Assembly (NCBI GenBank): GCA_005223185.1 | Contig: NJBN01000013.1 | Coordinates: forward strand, 21,148 to 85,147 | Reading direction: 5' to 3' | DNA from: a candidate division LCP-89 bacterium B3_LCP | GTDB taxonomy: Bacteria; Electryoneota; B3-LCP | Length of the DNA: 64,000 nucleotides | Shown: piece by piece, positions 1 through 9,042 of the stretch | Layout of the letters: each line of letters opens with the position of its first letter | Position numbering within the stretch: the stretch's first letter is position 1 | Translations under genes and position numbers: made by a program | The notes under the pieces: model-generated | Databases searched by the model: none | What the model saw: only the letters and a program-made list of their open reading frames with translations | What the model was told of the DNA's origin: nothing

Positions 1-978
1 GACGTCCCAGGGAACGATTTCACCATAGTTGAGAATCGTACCGTTATCACCTACCACCCAGCCGTTGTCAGTGTTAACGAAACTCACCCCTGTAAGGTTT
101 TCGGTTGTCCCGCTTGATTGAGGTTCCCAGGTGTTACCTGACCAATCAGTGTAAATGATAGTGCCGCCATCACCTACAGCCCATCCATAACTGTATGTAG
201 CGAAAGAGATATCATTTAAATCGACACTAACACCGGTGTCTCTGATCTCCCAGTCATTTCCATTATTATAGGTTAAAAGGCCGATCCCGTTGTTACCAAC
301 AGCAAAGCCGGTGCTTCCGGTGTAGAAATCGATGGCATTGATGCTCTGATCTACCCAGGCAACGGTCGTCCAACCCTGGCCTTGATTTTCTGTACGAACT
401 ATAGCTCCATTTCCATTCCAGATAGAAACGGCGGCTACACCAGTAGTTTCATTGAAGAAATGAATATCATTTACGGTGCCTTCGTTATATGAACCCTGAT
501 AATACACATAAAAAGCAACGTCCTGTTGAGTCTGCCAGCCGTCGGTGGTGAAACTCATCAGAGGTTGGAAGATGGTGTTGACTCCAGCAACGAAAGCTGC
601 CTGTTCATTCACCTGGTGAGCTCCATAATAGGTGATCATCCAGCCATTCTGTTGTTCCTGCCAGGTAGATCCACCATCAGTAGTGTGGATAATCGCGCCG
701 CCTGATCCTGTCATCACTCCGATGTTGTCATCATAAAATGAGACTGCTTCATAGAAGGCTGTGGGGGCCGTTTGCGTATTCCATGTAAGTCCGCCATCAA
801 TAGAATGAAGGACAACACCAAAATCTCCGACAGTCGTTATGGAACTTGTCGATGGAGCGGAGATGCTATTCAAATTTTCGGCCGTTCCACTTGTCTGCGG
901 CATCCAGCCGTTTTGCGCCTGGACAGAACTGACAATTAAGAAAACCAGGACTATAGCGATACTACTTAGTACTTTCAT
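1..978 (-). CDS. Secreted YCF48/BNR-like beta-propeller protein, 3' end beyond window
   Basis: The frame is open from the ATG at 976-978 to the window edge (326 codons seen), so the C-terminus is missing. AAGGAGAG lies just upstream of the ATG. The product starts with a signal peptide (MKVLSSIAIVLVFLIVSSVQAQ). It then has repeats of about 45-50 residues with the pattern GW-VG--G-I--T-DGG-TW, as in YCF48-like and BNR-repeat propellers. Examples are VMTGSGGAIIHTTDGGSTW and GWAVGDGGTIIYTDW. Such proteins are exported and often end in the same sorting domain as the genes that follow here. Whether this one does cannot be seen. No enzymatic function is implied. Confidence 0.82.
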   Translation of the reverse strand, partial: MKVLSSIAIVLVFLIVSSVQAQNGWMPQTSGTAENLNSISAPSTSSITTVGDFGVVLHSIDGGLTWNTQTAPTAFYEAVSFYDDNIGVMTGSGGAIIHTTDGGSTWQEQQNGWMITYYGAHQVNEQAAFVAGVNTIFQPLMSFTTDGWQTQQDVAFYVYYQGSYNEGTVNDIHFFNETTGVAAVSIWNGNGAIVRTENQGQGWTTVAWVDQSINAIDFYTGSTGFAVGNNGIGLLTYNNGNDWEIRDTGVSVDLNDISFATYSYGWAVGDGGTIIYTDWSGNTWEPQSSGTTENLTGVSFVNTDNGWVVGDNGTILNYGEIVPWDV

Positions 979-1164
979 TTAACTCTCCTTGTGCAACTTC
1001 TTTTATTGTGATTTATAGAATTCCGGGATATGGATATTGTCTATTTCCTCAAATCATACTATCTCATAATCTGAATTTATGGCGCAATGAACCTTATTAA
1101 TATACACAATATTGTCTGGTTTGTCAAGTGATTTGTTTTTCAGGGGAAAATTGTGATAAGAAAA

Positions 1165-1187
1165 GGGCGGGGGAAGCACCCCCACCC
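1165..1187. repeat. GC-rich hairpin in intergenic region 979-1269
   Basis: Nine-base arms GGGCGGGGG and CCCCCACCC (one C-A mismatch) enclose a 5-base loop. It lies between the upstream end of the first gene and the 3' end of the next and may act as a terminator or be one of the window's REP-like palindromes. The rest of 979-1269 is AT-rich; nothing else is recognised apart from the repeat at 1209-1256. Confidence 0.5.
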
Positions 1188-1208
1188 TACGGTTATCGGT
1201 TTGCGATT

Positions 1209-1256
1209 GGGTGGCATGTTTCTGGTCTTGCTTTAGCGGGAACGAAACATGTCTTT
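1209..1256 (+). repeat. REP-like 48-base palindromic repeat, copy A
   Basis: The arms CATGTTTC and GAAACATG frame a central segment. The reverse complement of 60098-60145 aligns to it without gaps over 48 bases, matching at 38 positions by hand count. In that copy the T-A pair of the stem is C-G, so pairing is conserved. Both copies lie at gene 3' ends. Confidence 0.6.
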
Positions 1257-1269
1257 ATTATCAACTCGA

Positions 1270-3144
1270 CTACTTCATCAGCACCATCTTGCCTGTATTT
1301 GTAAACTCACCTGCAGTCAGCCTGTACAGGTACACTCCGGAAGAGAGATCTGAGCCATCGAACGCCACTTCATGCACACCCGCATCCCGCCAGGCGTTGA
1401 CCAGCTCTGCAACTAAGCGACCGGAAATGTCATAAACCGAAAGGTTCACGATACTTGCATCTTGCATCTGGAATCTGATCACTGTGGCGGGGTTGAAGGG
1501 ATTTGGAGTGCAGGGATGAAGGATGAAGGATGAAGGATGAGAAGACTGTGCCGTTTCACCCGGAAATGGCTCGCCGGTGCAGAACCAGCCTGTGGGGTTT
1601 ATCAAGAGGCCGTCACCAGTGGTACCCTCTTTGGTGAAGGTGAAGGAGTCAGTATCGACCGCTATCCATGGATAAGTACCGACTGATCCCAAGACAATAT
1701 ATTCTCCGCCAGGAGCATCTCCAGGCACAGATAGCGATCTATCGCGATCTATTGAGGTTTCCCCCGGCAATGTAAGGTCATAAACCGGTCCAAGTACGGG
1801 AAATTGGATTCCAGCAGGAATTTCTACATTCACCCAAACATCAAATGTTACCGGTGAACTCCCAATATTTGTTATTTCTATATTGTAGTCGAATGATCCA
1901 CCATTAGCCGGAATGATGATGGGTGGATTATAGGGGGTAAGGGATACGGGTAGCTGCCCGGATTCAGCCTCCAGGCGAATCAAATAGACATCAGACAAAC
2001 CGGCGCCATAGGATTCAGTCCCTCCCACGACAATATACCCCCCATCCGATGTCTGTTGAATGCATTCTCCCACATCATTACTAGTTCCACCGAGAGTTTG
2101 CGTCCACATTATATACCCGTCAGCGTCAGTCTTTATCAAACGGACATCTAAATCACTCGAGATTCCTATATATCCGGCGGCTATATATCCCGAATCGGAT
2201 GTTTGCCAAATGCTGTTGCCCGAACTTGAGGCGTTTGGAATACTAGGAGGGTCGTCTCCTCGTGTCCACGTTGTATCCCCGTCAGCGTCAACGAGCCACA
2301 TCCATAACAACCAATCTTCAAAAGAATGTTCTCCTACAAGGATCCATCCATGCGGAAACGGATGCAAGGGCAAGGACTTCTGAAGGTCGTTGGCTTGATC
2401 CCAACCGCTGTCCCCGTAGGTCTGAGACCACTGTTCAATACCATTCGCATCCGTCTTTATCAAATAGGCATCAGCAGAACCGGCGCCATAGGATTCAGTC
2501 ATTCCGGCTATGATATATTCCCCATCCAAATTCTGTTGAACGCCGTTGCCCATATCAGGACTCGTTCCACCGAAAGTTCGCGTCCACATGGTATTCCCGT
2601 TGGCGTCAGTCTTTATCAAATAAACATCCCAATCACCGGCGCCGTAGGATTGAGTCTTTCCGGCGATGATATACCCTCCGTCCGTTGTCTGCTTAACACT
2701 CTTGCCCCAATCATCATTGCCTCCCCCGAAGGTCTGAGACCACTGTTCATAGCCGCTGGAGTCCGTCTTGATCAAATAGACATCATTATAACCGGCGCCA
2801 TAGGAACAAGTATATCCGGCGATGATATATCCCCCGTCCGAAGTCTGTTGAACGCTTTCGCCGCTATCATAATTGCTTCCCCCGAAGGTCTGATACCACT
2901 GTTCATTGCCGTCTCCGTCGGTCTTTATCAAATAGACATCAGAAGAATCAGCGCCATAGGAAGAAGTTAGTCCGGCGATGATATACCCCCCGTCAGTTGT
3001 CTGCTGAACGCTGTAGCCGTAATCATAACTGCTTCCGCCGAAGGTTCTGGTCCACAGCGTATCAGGCTGGGCGTGAACGGCTACTGTCATCAGGGTAATC
3101 GCAGCAATAGCGAATGACAAAGCTGTAAGGATTCTTGCTTTCAT
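1270..3144 (-). CDS. Secreted seven-repeat beta-propeller protein with type IX sorting domain
   Basis: 624 residues with signal peptide (residues 1-25, cleavage near VHAQ) and AAGGAGA upstream of the ATG. Residues about 28-400 hold seven repeats of about 52 residues with the consensus W-(Q/R)TFGG, SVQQT-DGGYIIAG, SYGAG, DVYLIKTD-G. Repeats 5 and 6 are degenerate. This suggests a seven-bladed propeller. Residues about 410-520 are an Ig-like module (LTPYNPP, GG-FDY-I, DRDRS) that recurs in four other genes here. The last 80 residues are the sorting domain (PNPFNP to KMVLMK). Likely exported and surface-attached; ligand unknown. It is one of a run of separately terminated secreted-protein genes. 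Confidence 0.9.
   Translation of the reverse strand: MKARILTALSFAIAAITLMTVAVHAQPDTLWTRTFGGSSYDYGYSVQQTTDGGYIIAGLTSSYGADSSDVYLIKTDGDGNEQWYQTFGGSNYDSGESVQQTSDGGYIIAGYTCSYGAGYNDVYLIKTDSSGYEQWSQTFGGGNDDWGKSVKQTTDGGYIIAGKTQSYGAGDWDVYLIKTDANGNTMWTRTFGGTSPDMGNGVQQNLDGEYIIAGMTESYGAGSADAYLIKTDANGIEQWSQTYGDSGWDQANDLQKSLPLHPFPHGWILVGEHSFEDWLLWMWLVDADGDTTWTRGDDPPSIPNASSSGNSIWQTSDSGYIAAGYIGISSDLDVRLIKTDADGYIMWTQTLGGTSNDVGECIQQTSDGGYIVVGGTESYGAGLSDVYLIRLEAESGQLPVSLTPYNPPIIIPANGGSFDYNIEITNIGSSPVTFDVWVNVEIPAGIQFPVLGPVYDLTLPGETSIDRDRSLSVPGDAPGGEYIVLGSVGTYPWIAVDTDSFTFTKEGTTGDGLLINPTGWFCTGEPFPGETAQSSHPSSFILHPCTPNPFNPATVIRFQMQDASIVNLSVYDISGRLVAELVNAWRDAGVHEVAFDGSDLSSGVYLYRLTAGEFTNTGKMVLMK
1514..1545. repeat. In-frame ATGAAGGATGA-type tandem repeat before the sorting domain
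   Basis: Four tandem copies of a 7-base GGATGAA-type unit lie in the coding strand of the 624-residue gene. They encode HPSSFILHP immediately before PNPFNP, in the linker between the Ig-like module and the sorting domain. Confidence 0.6.
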
Positions 3145-3189
3145 GGTAATCTCCTTTTTAAATTAACTTAAATTTAGCCATCGATAAAA

Positions 3190-3335
3190 ACCAAAAAGGC
3201 ACAATTGGATCCACCTCACCTCAGAGTGTGATCCCACTGTGCCTTCGTTAAGCAGGCTTTTAATCTTTCTCGGCAAGTCGACCCACACCCCTGTATAGGT
3301 TTCTCCTTACCGCGTTAACCGTAGAATTTTATAAA
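3190..3335 (-). ncRNA. Possible structured leader or small RNA with terminator-like hairpin
   Basis: On the minus strand, upstream of the 624-residue gene, the end of this stretch forms a long imperfect hairpin (AAGGCACA to TGTGCCTT, inner GTGGGATC with GGATCCAA) followed by TTTTT. The 5' part contains CCTATACAGG and other short pairings. This fits an attenuator, small RNA or terminated leader. The preceding gene already has its own terminator at 3402-3436, so this hairpin is not needed for that. I could not match it to any riboswitch class I know. Confidence 0.3.
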
Positions 3336-3401
3336 ATTAATTGCGGTGTTGTTTCTTGAACATACAATGTACGAAATATTTCAATAAAAGTCAAGTTAAA
3401 T

Positions 3402-3436
3402 AAAAGGGGCTGTCCCAAAAGGGTCAGCCTCTTTTA
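3402..3436 (-). terminator. Rho-independent terminator of the nuclease gene
   Basis: On the minus strand: AAAAGAGGCTGACCC, loop TTTT, GGGACAGCCCCTTTTA. The stem is strong, a T-run follows, and it begins 7 bases after the stop codon. Confidence 0.8.
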
Positions 3437-3442
3437 TAGTTG

Positions 3443-5065
3443 TTATTTCAGTAAAACGATCTTCTGTGTAGCGCAGGAGGAGCTCGTTTTCAGCCAAGCG
3501 AGGTAAATGCCGGAAACAAGATCAGACCCATCGAACATCACCTCATGCATACCCGCATCCCGCCAGCCGTTGACTAACTCTGTTACTAAACGACCGGAAA
3601 TGTCATAGACCTTCAGATCCACCAGACTCGAAACTCGCAACTCGAAACTAAGAACTGTCTTTGGATTGAAGGGATTGGGGTATGCACCATGCAATTCAAA
3701 ATCACCTGAAAGCGTGGCTTTATTGTTGTGGGTAGTTGAACCGCTAAATACTTCTCCCCAGGTAGTCCATTCATTAAGAGCCATGTTACCATCCATACTG
3801 CCCAGTTTCTCGAAATCGAAGTGATCTTCGTCCCAGATATCGTTCGGGTAGATACCAACATACCCGTCATAGGTATAGGATCCCGCAGGAGCACCCGAGG
3901 GTACAGCTTGAGACCGGTCACGATCGGGATTTGCACCAGGCGCTAAACAGAAATCAGTGACATTTATAATGGGGCCATATTCGGTTCCATTGGGTAACGT
4001 AACCATCGTCCAGATATCCACAATTTCTGTGCTCGTTCCTATGTTGTTGGCAGCGATATTGAAGTCGAATGAACCTCCACCAGCAGGAATCTGAATCGGT
4101 GGGTTGAAAGGTGTCAAGGTAACCTGAATAGGCGTGCTTTCCAGATAGTCTATATCCATATACACTGGCAGATGGTCGGTAGCCAGATGCAGAGCGTCAG
4201 CCACATTTTGCGGCACAGCGAGGTTAGGCGGATCGTTGATAGCCTGGTTGAAATGTTGACCGTCATTGCCATAGGGGGTGTAACTGCCATCAACATATTC
4301 CCAATCAGAGCCATCCATAAGCTGGGGTGTCGTGAGAACGAAATCGAATCTGTCATCCAATCCACCGGTTGCACCACCACCAAAGGACGTCACTCTTGTC
4401 GATTGTGTATGAATTGAAGCAAAAGCTGCGTTGTCATGCCAGCTCCCGGGCGTATCTATGGGATCGATAAACAGTGAGTCGGTCAGCAAAGCCTGATAAC
4501 CGGGTTCATCACTGTAATAAAAATTAAGATCTCCGGCGAGAATCAGATTATTCCCAACAAGTGGATTAAGATTCAGCCAATCTATGAATGATTCGCATTC
4601 CAATAACCGTCTGTTTTCATTGGTTGATCCCTGCGACGCCTTGAGATGATTAGTCGCTATGAAAAGGTTCGGTCGGGAACCGCTGCCTATGTACTCCAAC
4701 TCATAGATCTCCCAGTTACGTAGATCGGTTAGAACCGTGTAGATATCTACCAGATCGAAGAGATCCTGTTTATAATACAGCATGTATTCGCTGGTGCCAT
4801 AGTTAACCCAATCAGCGCGATCAAAGACAGAGGTATCGAGGACGCCTTCGAAAAATTGCTGCGAGCCCGCATCGCTCAGCATCTCCTGACAGACTAACAG
4901 ATCAGGTTGTACCTGATCTAAAACTGTCTGAAAATGGGCAATCCGTTCAGTCCCGGTACTCCCGGGGAAATTCAGTACGTTATAACTGCATATTCGAATT
5001 TGAGCTGAAATGGATATCGCGAACAACGCGATAATCATTAAGGAGTAGGTCGTTTTCTTAAGCAT
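3443..5065 (-). CDS. Secreted endonuclease/exonuclease/phosphatase-family protein with sorting domain
   Basis: 540 residues; signal peptide MLKKTTYSLMIIALFAISISAQ. Residues about 23-305 carry the DNase-I-like fold signature: SYNVLNF (Asn29), CQEM (Glu61), AGDLNFY near residue 180, DFVLTT, and DHLPVYMDI at the domain end. These supply the metal-binding Glu/Asp and the catalytic His. Then follow the shared Ig-like module (LTPFNPPIQIP to FDFEKLG) and the sorting domain (PNPFNP to KIVLLK). The family cleaves phosphodiesters in nucleic acids or phospholipids. With export, extracellular DNA or nucleotide scavenging is the likely role (inferred). It has its own terminator. Confidence 0.88.
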   Translation of the reverse strand: MLKKTTYSLMIIALFAISISAQIRICSYNVLNFPGSTGTERIAHFQTVLDQVQPDLLVCQEMLSDAGSQQFFEGVLDTSVFDRADWVNYGTSEYMLYYKQDLFDLVDIYTVLTDLRNWEIYELEYIGSGSRPNLFIATNHLKASQGSTNENRRLLECESFIDWLNLNPLVGNNLILAGDLNFYYSDEPGYQALLTDSLFIDPIDTPGSWHDNAAFASIHTQSTRVTSFGGGATGGLDDRFDFVLTTPQLMDGSDWEYVDGSYTPYGNDGQHFNQAINDPPNLAVPQNVADALHLATDHLPVYMDIDYLESTPIQVTLTPFNPPIQIPAGGGSFDFNIAANNIGTSTEIVDIWTMVTLPNGTEYGPIINVTDFCLAPGANPDRDRSQAVPSGAPAGSYTYDGYVGIYPNDIWDEDHFDFEKLGSMDGNMALNEWTTWGEVFSGSTTHNNKATLSGDFELHGAYPNPFNPKTVLSFELRVSSLVDLKVYDISGRLVTELVNGWRDAGMHEVMFDGSDLVSGIYLAWLKTSSSCATQKIVLLK

Positions 5066-5259
5066 TTTCTCTCATTCTTTCCTGTCATTAGTAATTATCA
5101 TCGAGTTTACCGGTAGATATTTATCATTTCATGGTTTGCAATTCAGATATAGCAAAACAGACTATAATATAAGCATTTTTGATACAGAAGTCAATAGCTC
5201 GCCTGAAGAAAGTGAATTTTTTTCGTCTGATAATCCGTTGAATTTTGTAAACAGACATA

Positions 5260-5290
5260 AAAAAGGCTGATTTTGACTGATCAGCCCTTT
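5260..5290 (-). terminator. Rho-independent terminator of the first deiminase gene
   Basis: Minus strand: GGCTGAT and ATCAGCC arms with an 8-base loop followed by TTTTTT, placed about 20 bases after the stop. Confidence 0.75.
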
Positions 5291-5311
5291 CTATACTGCT
5301 TTCAGTTAGAA

Positions 5312-7261
5312 TTATTTAAGCAACAGCATTTTACCAGTAATCTGCTGTTGATTTAGATCAAGTTTATATAGATAGATCCCTGAGGATAACTTTGAGCCAT
5401 CAAAAGTCACCTCGTGCATGCCCGCATCCCGCCAACCGTTGACCAGTTCTTCAACCTTCCGTCCCGAAACATCGTAAACTGCGAGATTGACCAGACTCGA
5501 AACTTGCAGCTCGAAACTGATAACCGTGCTCGGGTTGAAGGGATTGGGATGCAAGCCCGTAGCGATCTGCCCAGATCCGTTATCCGCAGTACCCTCGATA
5601 GTGATGGTATAGTAATCACTGTATGTCGTATTCTGATTGATGGAAGTATCCACTGCCTTTACTCGAACTTCTATGACGTCTCCCGGCTGGATATTGCCCG
5701 TCGGTGTACCCCGATAGTACACAGCGAATGGCTCGATGAGCTCCATATCCACATCGGTTTGTGGTAATCCATTTATCGAGTACTCCGCCGCCACCTCGCT
5801 GATCCAACGATTATCCAGAGCGTATGCTTTGAAGGGGAGGGGCCATGCGGATGCTTGTACACTGGCGAGCGGATCGAATTCAACCACGGGAGCTTCATTA
5901 TCAGGTCCGACATGGAAGTGATGCGGATTGCCCGCACCGATAAAGGGATGGTTTTCTACTCTCCCAGATCCGTCTTCAGCTTCCAGGTAGTAATAAATAT
6001 CCGTCCCATCGGGCTGTTGGGGAATTTCGCCATAGTAGTTGTCGTCACCGGTAAAAGTCATCGCTATAGGGCTGTAACTGCCTCCTTCCGTCTTCCACAT
6101 GATAACTGGTGGAGCTATTAGCGCTTCATTGCTGTAAGGGTGGATGTCAGCTTCCAGATAGTAATCGCTGCCATCATTCTCAAGGTCATGAATGGGAATA
6201 TGGACTATGCGCAGCATTCCTTGATCAGCCATTTCGTGCGTCCGGCAGTGAAGAGCATCCCCAGAACTGAACGTTTCATAGTAGAAACCGTGTACTTCAT
6301 AACCAGGCATGGCTTCTTGAAACGTAACTAAAGCCAGGGAGTCGTTGGGACTATTAAAATGCGGGACGAGGATTTTATTGTTCAAAAACAATGTGTTGGA
6401 GTAACCAGATCCTTGTATCCTCAGGATCTCATAGGGACGTCCATAAGCACTCATCAAGGATTGCATTAATTCTACCATGGCTTCTCGAGTGGGATTGGGC
6501 GGATCCGTCTGAATCACTATTATCCTTCCTGGATCCAGGAATTTAGCCCAGGTATCGATGTGAGCACCTACCATTTCTGTAATAATATTGCTGGTTATCC
6601 CCAAGTAGTCTTCGAATATTTGATCTATCTGCGCTACGGTCATTCCTGGATTTTCAACTAATATCCATTCCTCTTGTATAACTCTTTCAAATCCGTCCGT
6701 CATATAGTTTCCACCTTCAGTGGTCATTCCGGTGCCATATACCGGGATTCCCAATGTATCTCCGACAAGCCGGGGTATATGATCAAAACCCCAATAGCCA
6801 TGATCTATTATCCCCAGTTCATCATTTCCGTTAAAGATGTACCAGGGTCCGTAGTCCCTGGTATGCGGCCAGACAAAACCAGGGCCTGAAAACAGAAACG
6901 TACAATTCGACGTGTCCACTCCTGCAAGCACGTAATCTTCAAGTGCCTGCTCCATCCATCTTTCATCCTTAACCACCGTCATCACTTCTATGTCTTCAGC
7001 CAGCTCCCTGACGAGGTGCATTGGTATCCAGAGAGGATAGGCAATTAAAACACCCGTCGAGGGTTCCCACTCAGCTACTGGGATTATAGGTCCGGGTGGC
7101 GGGTCATCTGTCGGACCGGTAGGAAATGGTATCCGGTTCAACCGATCTTGAAAGAACTTCTCCTTGCTGAATTCTTCATTAGCATACGCGCCACTGATGA
7201 TAAGCGAGATAGCTACAACACTAAGCAGTGTCAAGCTTAAAGAACTGAATGGACTTCTCAT
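5312..7261 (-). CDS. Secreted peptidylarginine/agmatine deiminase-family enzyme with sorting domain (copy 1)
   Basis: 649 residues; signal peptide to about residue 28. Residues 55-355 match the Porphyromonas-type peptidylarginine deiminase family: TRDYGPW at 134-140, EGGNYM at 182-187, H234 and D236 in GAHIDTW, N294 in LNNKILVP, and catalytic Cys339 in ALHCRTHE. The numbering is close to that of P. gingivalis PPAD (H236, D238, N297, C351). A DNDG-spaced Ig-like region (about 360-570) and a sorting domain (PNPFNP to KMLLLK) follow. The family hydrolyses guanidino groups, so extracellular citrullination of protein or peptide arginine is likely; small guanidino substrates are possible. A paralogue lies at 9043-11028. 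Confidence 0.88.
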   Translation of the reverse strand: MRSPFSSLSLTLLSVVAISLIISGAYANEEFSKEKFFQDRLNRIPFPTGPTDDPPPGPIIPVAEWEPSTGVLIAYPLWIPMHLVRELAEDIEVMTVVKDERWMEQALEDYVLAGVDTSNCTFLFSGPGFVWPHTRDYGPWYIFNGNDELGIIDHGYWGFDHIPRLVGDTLGIPVYGTGMTTEGGNYMTDGFERVIQEEWILVENPGMTVAQIDQIFEDYLGITSNIITEMVGAHIDTWAKFLDPGRIIVIQTDPPNPTREAMVELMQSLMSAYGRPYEILRIQGSGYSNTLFLNNKILVPHFNSPNDSLALVTFQEAMPGYEVHGFYYETFSSGDALHCRTHEMADQGMLRIVHIPIHDLENDGSDYYLEADIHPYSNEALIAPPVIMWKTEGGSYSPIAMTFTGDDNYYGEIPQQPDGTDIYYYLEAEDGSGRVENHPFIGAGNPHHFHVGPDNEAPVVEFDPLASVQASAWPLPFKAYALDNRWISEVAAEYSINGLPQTDVDMELIEPFAVYYRGTPTGNIQPGDVIEVRVKAVDTSINQNTTYSDYYTITIEGTADNGSGQIATGLHPNPFNPSTVISFELQVSSLVNLAVYDVSGRKVEELVNGWRDAGMHEVTFDGSKLSSGIYLYKLDLNQQQITGKMLLLK

Positions 7262-7316
7262 GATTATTTCTCCCTTATTGTCCTCATCAATGAATTTCTG
7301 TAGGCCTGTTCTGTAT

Positions 7317-8797
7317 TTACTTCATCAACACCATCTTCCCTATTCCTGTAGTCGGGGTCGTCCCTGACCCCGACGTTTCCAGGTGGTACAGATAAATCCC
7401 CGAAGCCAATCCTGACCCATCAAACGTAACTTCATGCACACCCGCATCCCGCCAGCCGTTAACCAACTCTGCTACTAAACAACCAGAAATGTCATAGACC
7501 GAAAGGTTCACCAGATTTGCATCTGGCAACTGGTAACTGATAGCTGTCAGAGGATTGAAGGGGTTGGGATGGGCTTGAAGTAGAGAGAATCTTTCTGGAG
7601 TCACATCAGGAATCCGCACCAAAAACTCTTCGAATGGCTCGCCGCTGTTTAACCATTGATCCACCCACTCGTTATCACCATCTGTACCCATTTTTTCGAA
7701 AGTAAAGCTGTCCTGATTGCAGACGTAGGTAGGGTAGGTTCCAACATAGCCGTGATAGACATAGATACCTGTCGGTGCCGCCCCTGGCACAGCTTGCACA
7801 CGGTCACGACCGATTGTAAACCCTGGTGATAGAAATAGATTTACCGGTCCTAGTGTGGGACCGAACTGGGTACCATTTGGTAGAGTTACATCACACCAGG
7901 CATCTGCTTGTGACCCAGTTGTCCCAGGATTGGAAACCTCAATGTAGAAATCGAAGTTGCCCCCAACTGCAGGCAAAACTATAGGAGGCATATATGGTGT
8001 TAGGGTGATCATCATACAGGGGTTGGGAGTCAAAAGACAGCCGTGGTACTGTCCGTTCGGTGCTTCCCCCCAGCATACGATTTGACCGGCATTATTTATG
8101 TCCGATGCTGATTTGAGTGTCCAGCCTGAACCGGAAGGAATCAGAGTATTGAGATCGGTCATTACTCCATCTTCCCAAACGAAAGCGTGCGTTATGTATC
8201 CTGGATCACCAGTTTGCGCCCAACCGACGATCTGCCTATCTCGTTAATTGTGCCAGCTGATGCAGCGTCCCCACCGAGATCTCCGAGATCAGTGAAAACG
8301 CTGTCTTCACATAACCAGGCTCGATGTTCACTCCCGGGACCCAGTGTAAAAGAATAGCCTACTATTTGACCATCGTTGTTGATGTCAGAAGCTACGCTCC
8401 AATCGAGACCGGGACCTGATAATGTACCCAGATATGTCCATACACCATCTTCCCAGTAATAAGCATACTGGCTCTGATATTGACCGTTGGTGTATCCAAC
8501 TACCTGGCTGAAATCATTCACACCGGTCGCGCCACTTACCAGATAACCGGTAGGCACCCCCAAATCTTGCATGATTCCATTTTCCCACAGGTAGGCATGC
8601 TGAGCACCACTGTAAATCGTTGATGAACCTGCTATTTGAGCTTCGTTATTTATATCACCGGCGCTGCTTGAGATTCCGCCGAGGGTTCCTAAGTCAGTAA
8701 TGGTGTACATCTGCGCTAATGCAGTTGAATTCAATCCCTCGAACATCAGGTAGCATACAAAGAGCACAACGGTAGAAACAGATAAGAGATGTTTCAT
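7317..8797 (-). pseudogene. HAF-repeat secreted protein with sorting domain, split by a one-base deletion
   Basis: The N-terminal part (8797 to 8192) has a signal peptide and HAF repeats (TDLGTLGG, DINN-GQIVGY, HAYLWENG). It runs into a stop shortly after INEIG. At 8234-8236 one missing base (GG-CAG instead of GGN-CAG) explains this. The other frame continues directly as QIVGWAQTGDP, HAFVWEDGVMTDL and two more HAF segments, then the shared Ig-like module and the sorting domain. Restoring one base gives a single protein of about 494 residues. It is either a recent pseudogene or an assembly/sequencing error. HAF repeats are typical of exported proteins of unknown role. It sits between the two deiminase genes. 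Confidence 0.85.
7351..7374. repeat. In-frame palindrome GTCGGGGTC-N6-GACCCCGAC, copy 1
   Basis: Perfect 9-base arms with loop GTCCCT. In the coding strand it is read as SGSGTTPT and is inserted between Y-LE- and G-GKMVLMK of the sorting domain. The same core occurs at 9077, 61095 and 63632. Confidence 0.8.
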
Positions 8798-8984
8798 TGC
8801 TGGTCCCTTCTCATCTTAAATTTCTTGGCTTAATTGGGATAGATGTTTCTTATATCCAGTATTCCTGGATGAACTATCATAAGTTTACTATCCATGCCAT
8901 TTATTTAATTAATATACGATATGTAAAACCTGAAGTCAAGAATTATTTTGACATATGAAAAAAATAATTCTCTTGATAAGTAAA

Positions 8985-9010
8985 AGCGATCCCGATTATT
9001 CGGGATCGCT
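8985..9010 (-). terminator. Rho-independent terminator of the second deiminase gene
   Basis: AGCGATCCCGA, loop, TCGGGATCGCT followed by TTTTA on the minus strand, about 33 bases after the stop. Confidence 0.8.
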
Positions 9011-9042
9011 ACTTTCAAATTCTGATTTCTTACTTCTTGATT

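Noticed and set aside
2060..2970. Long open frames antisense to the propeller gene
   Set aside because: They are mirror frames of the repeated coding sequence, with no start context or recognisable product.
3190..3335. Cyclic-di-GMP, ZTP or 6S RNA
   Set aside because: The conserved cores of these RNAs (for example the GEMM GCAAACC/GGGACGCAAAGCC pair) could not be found.
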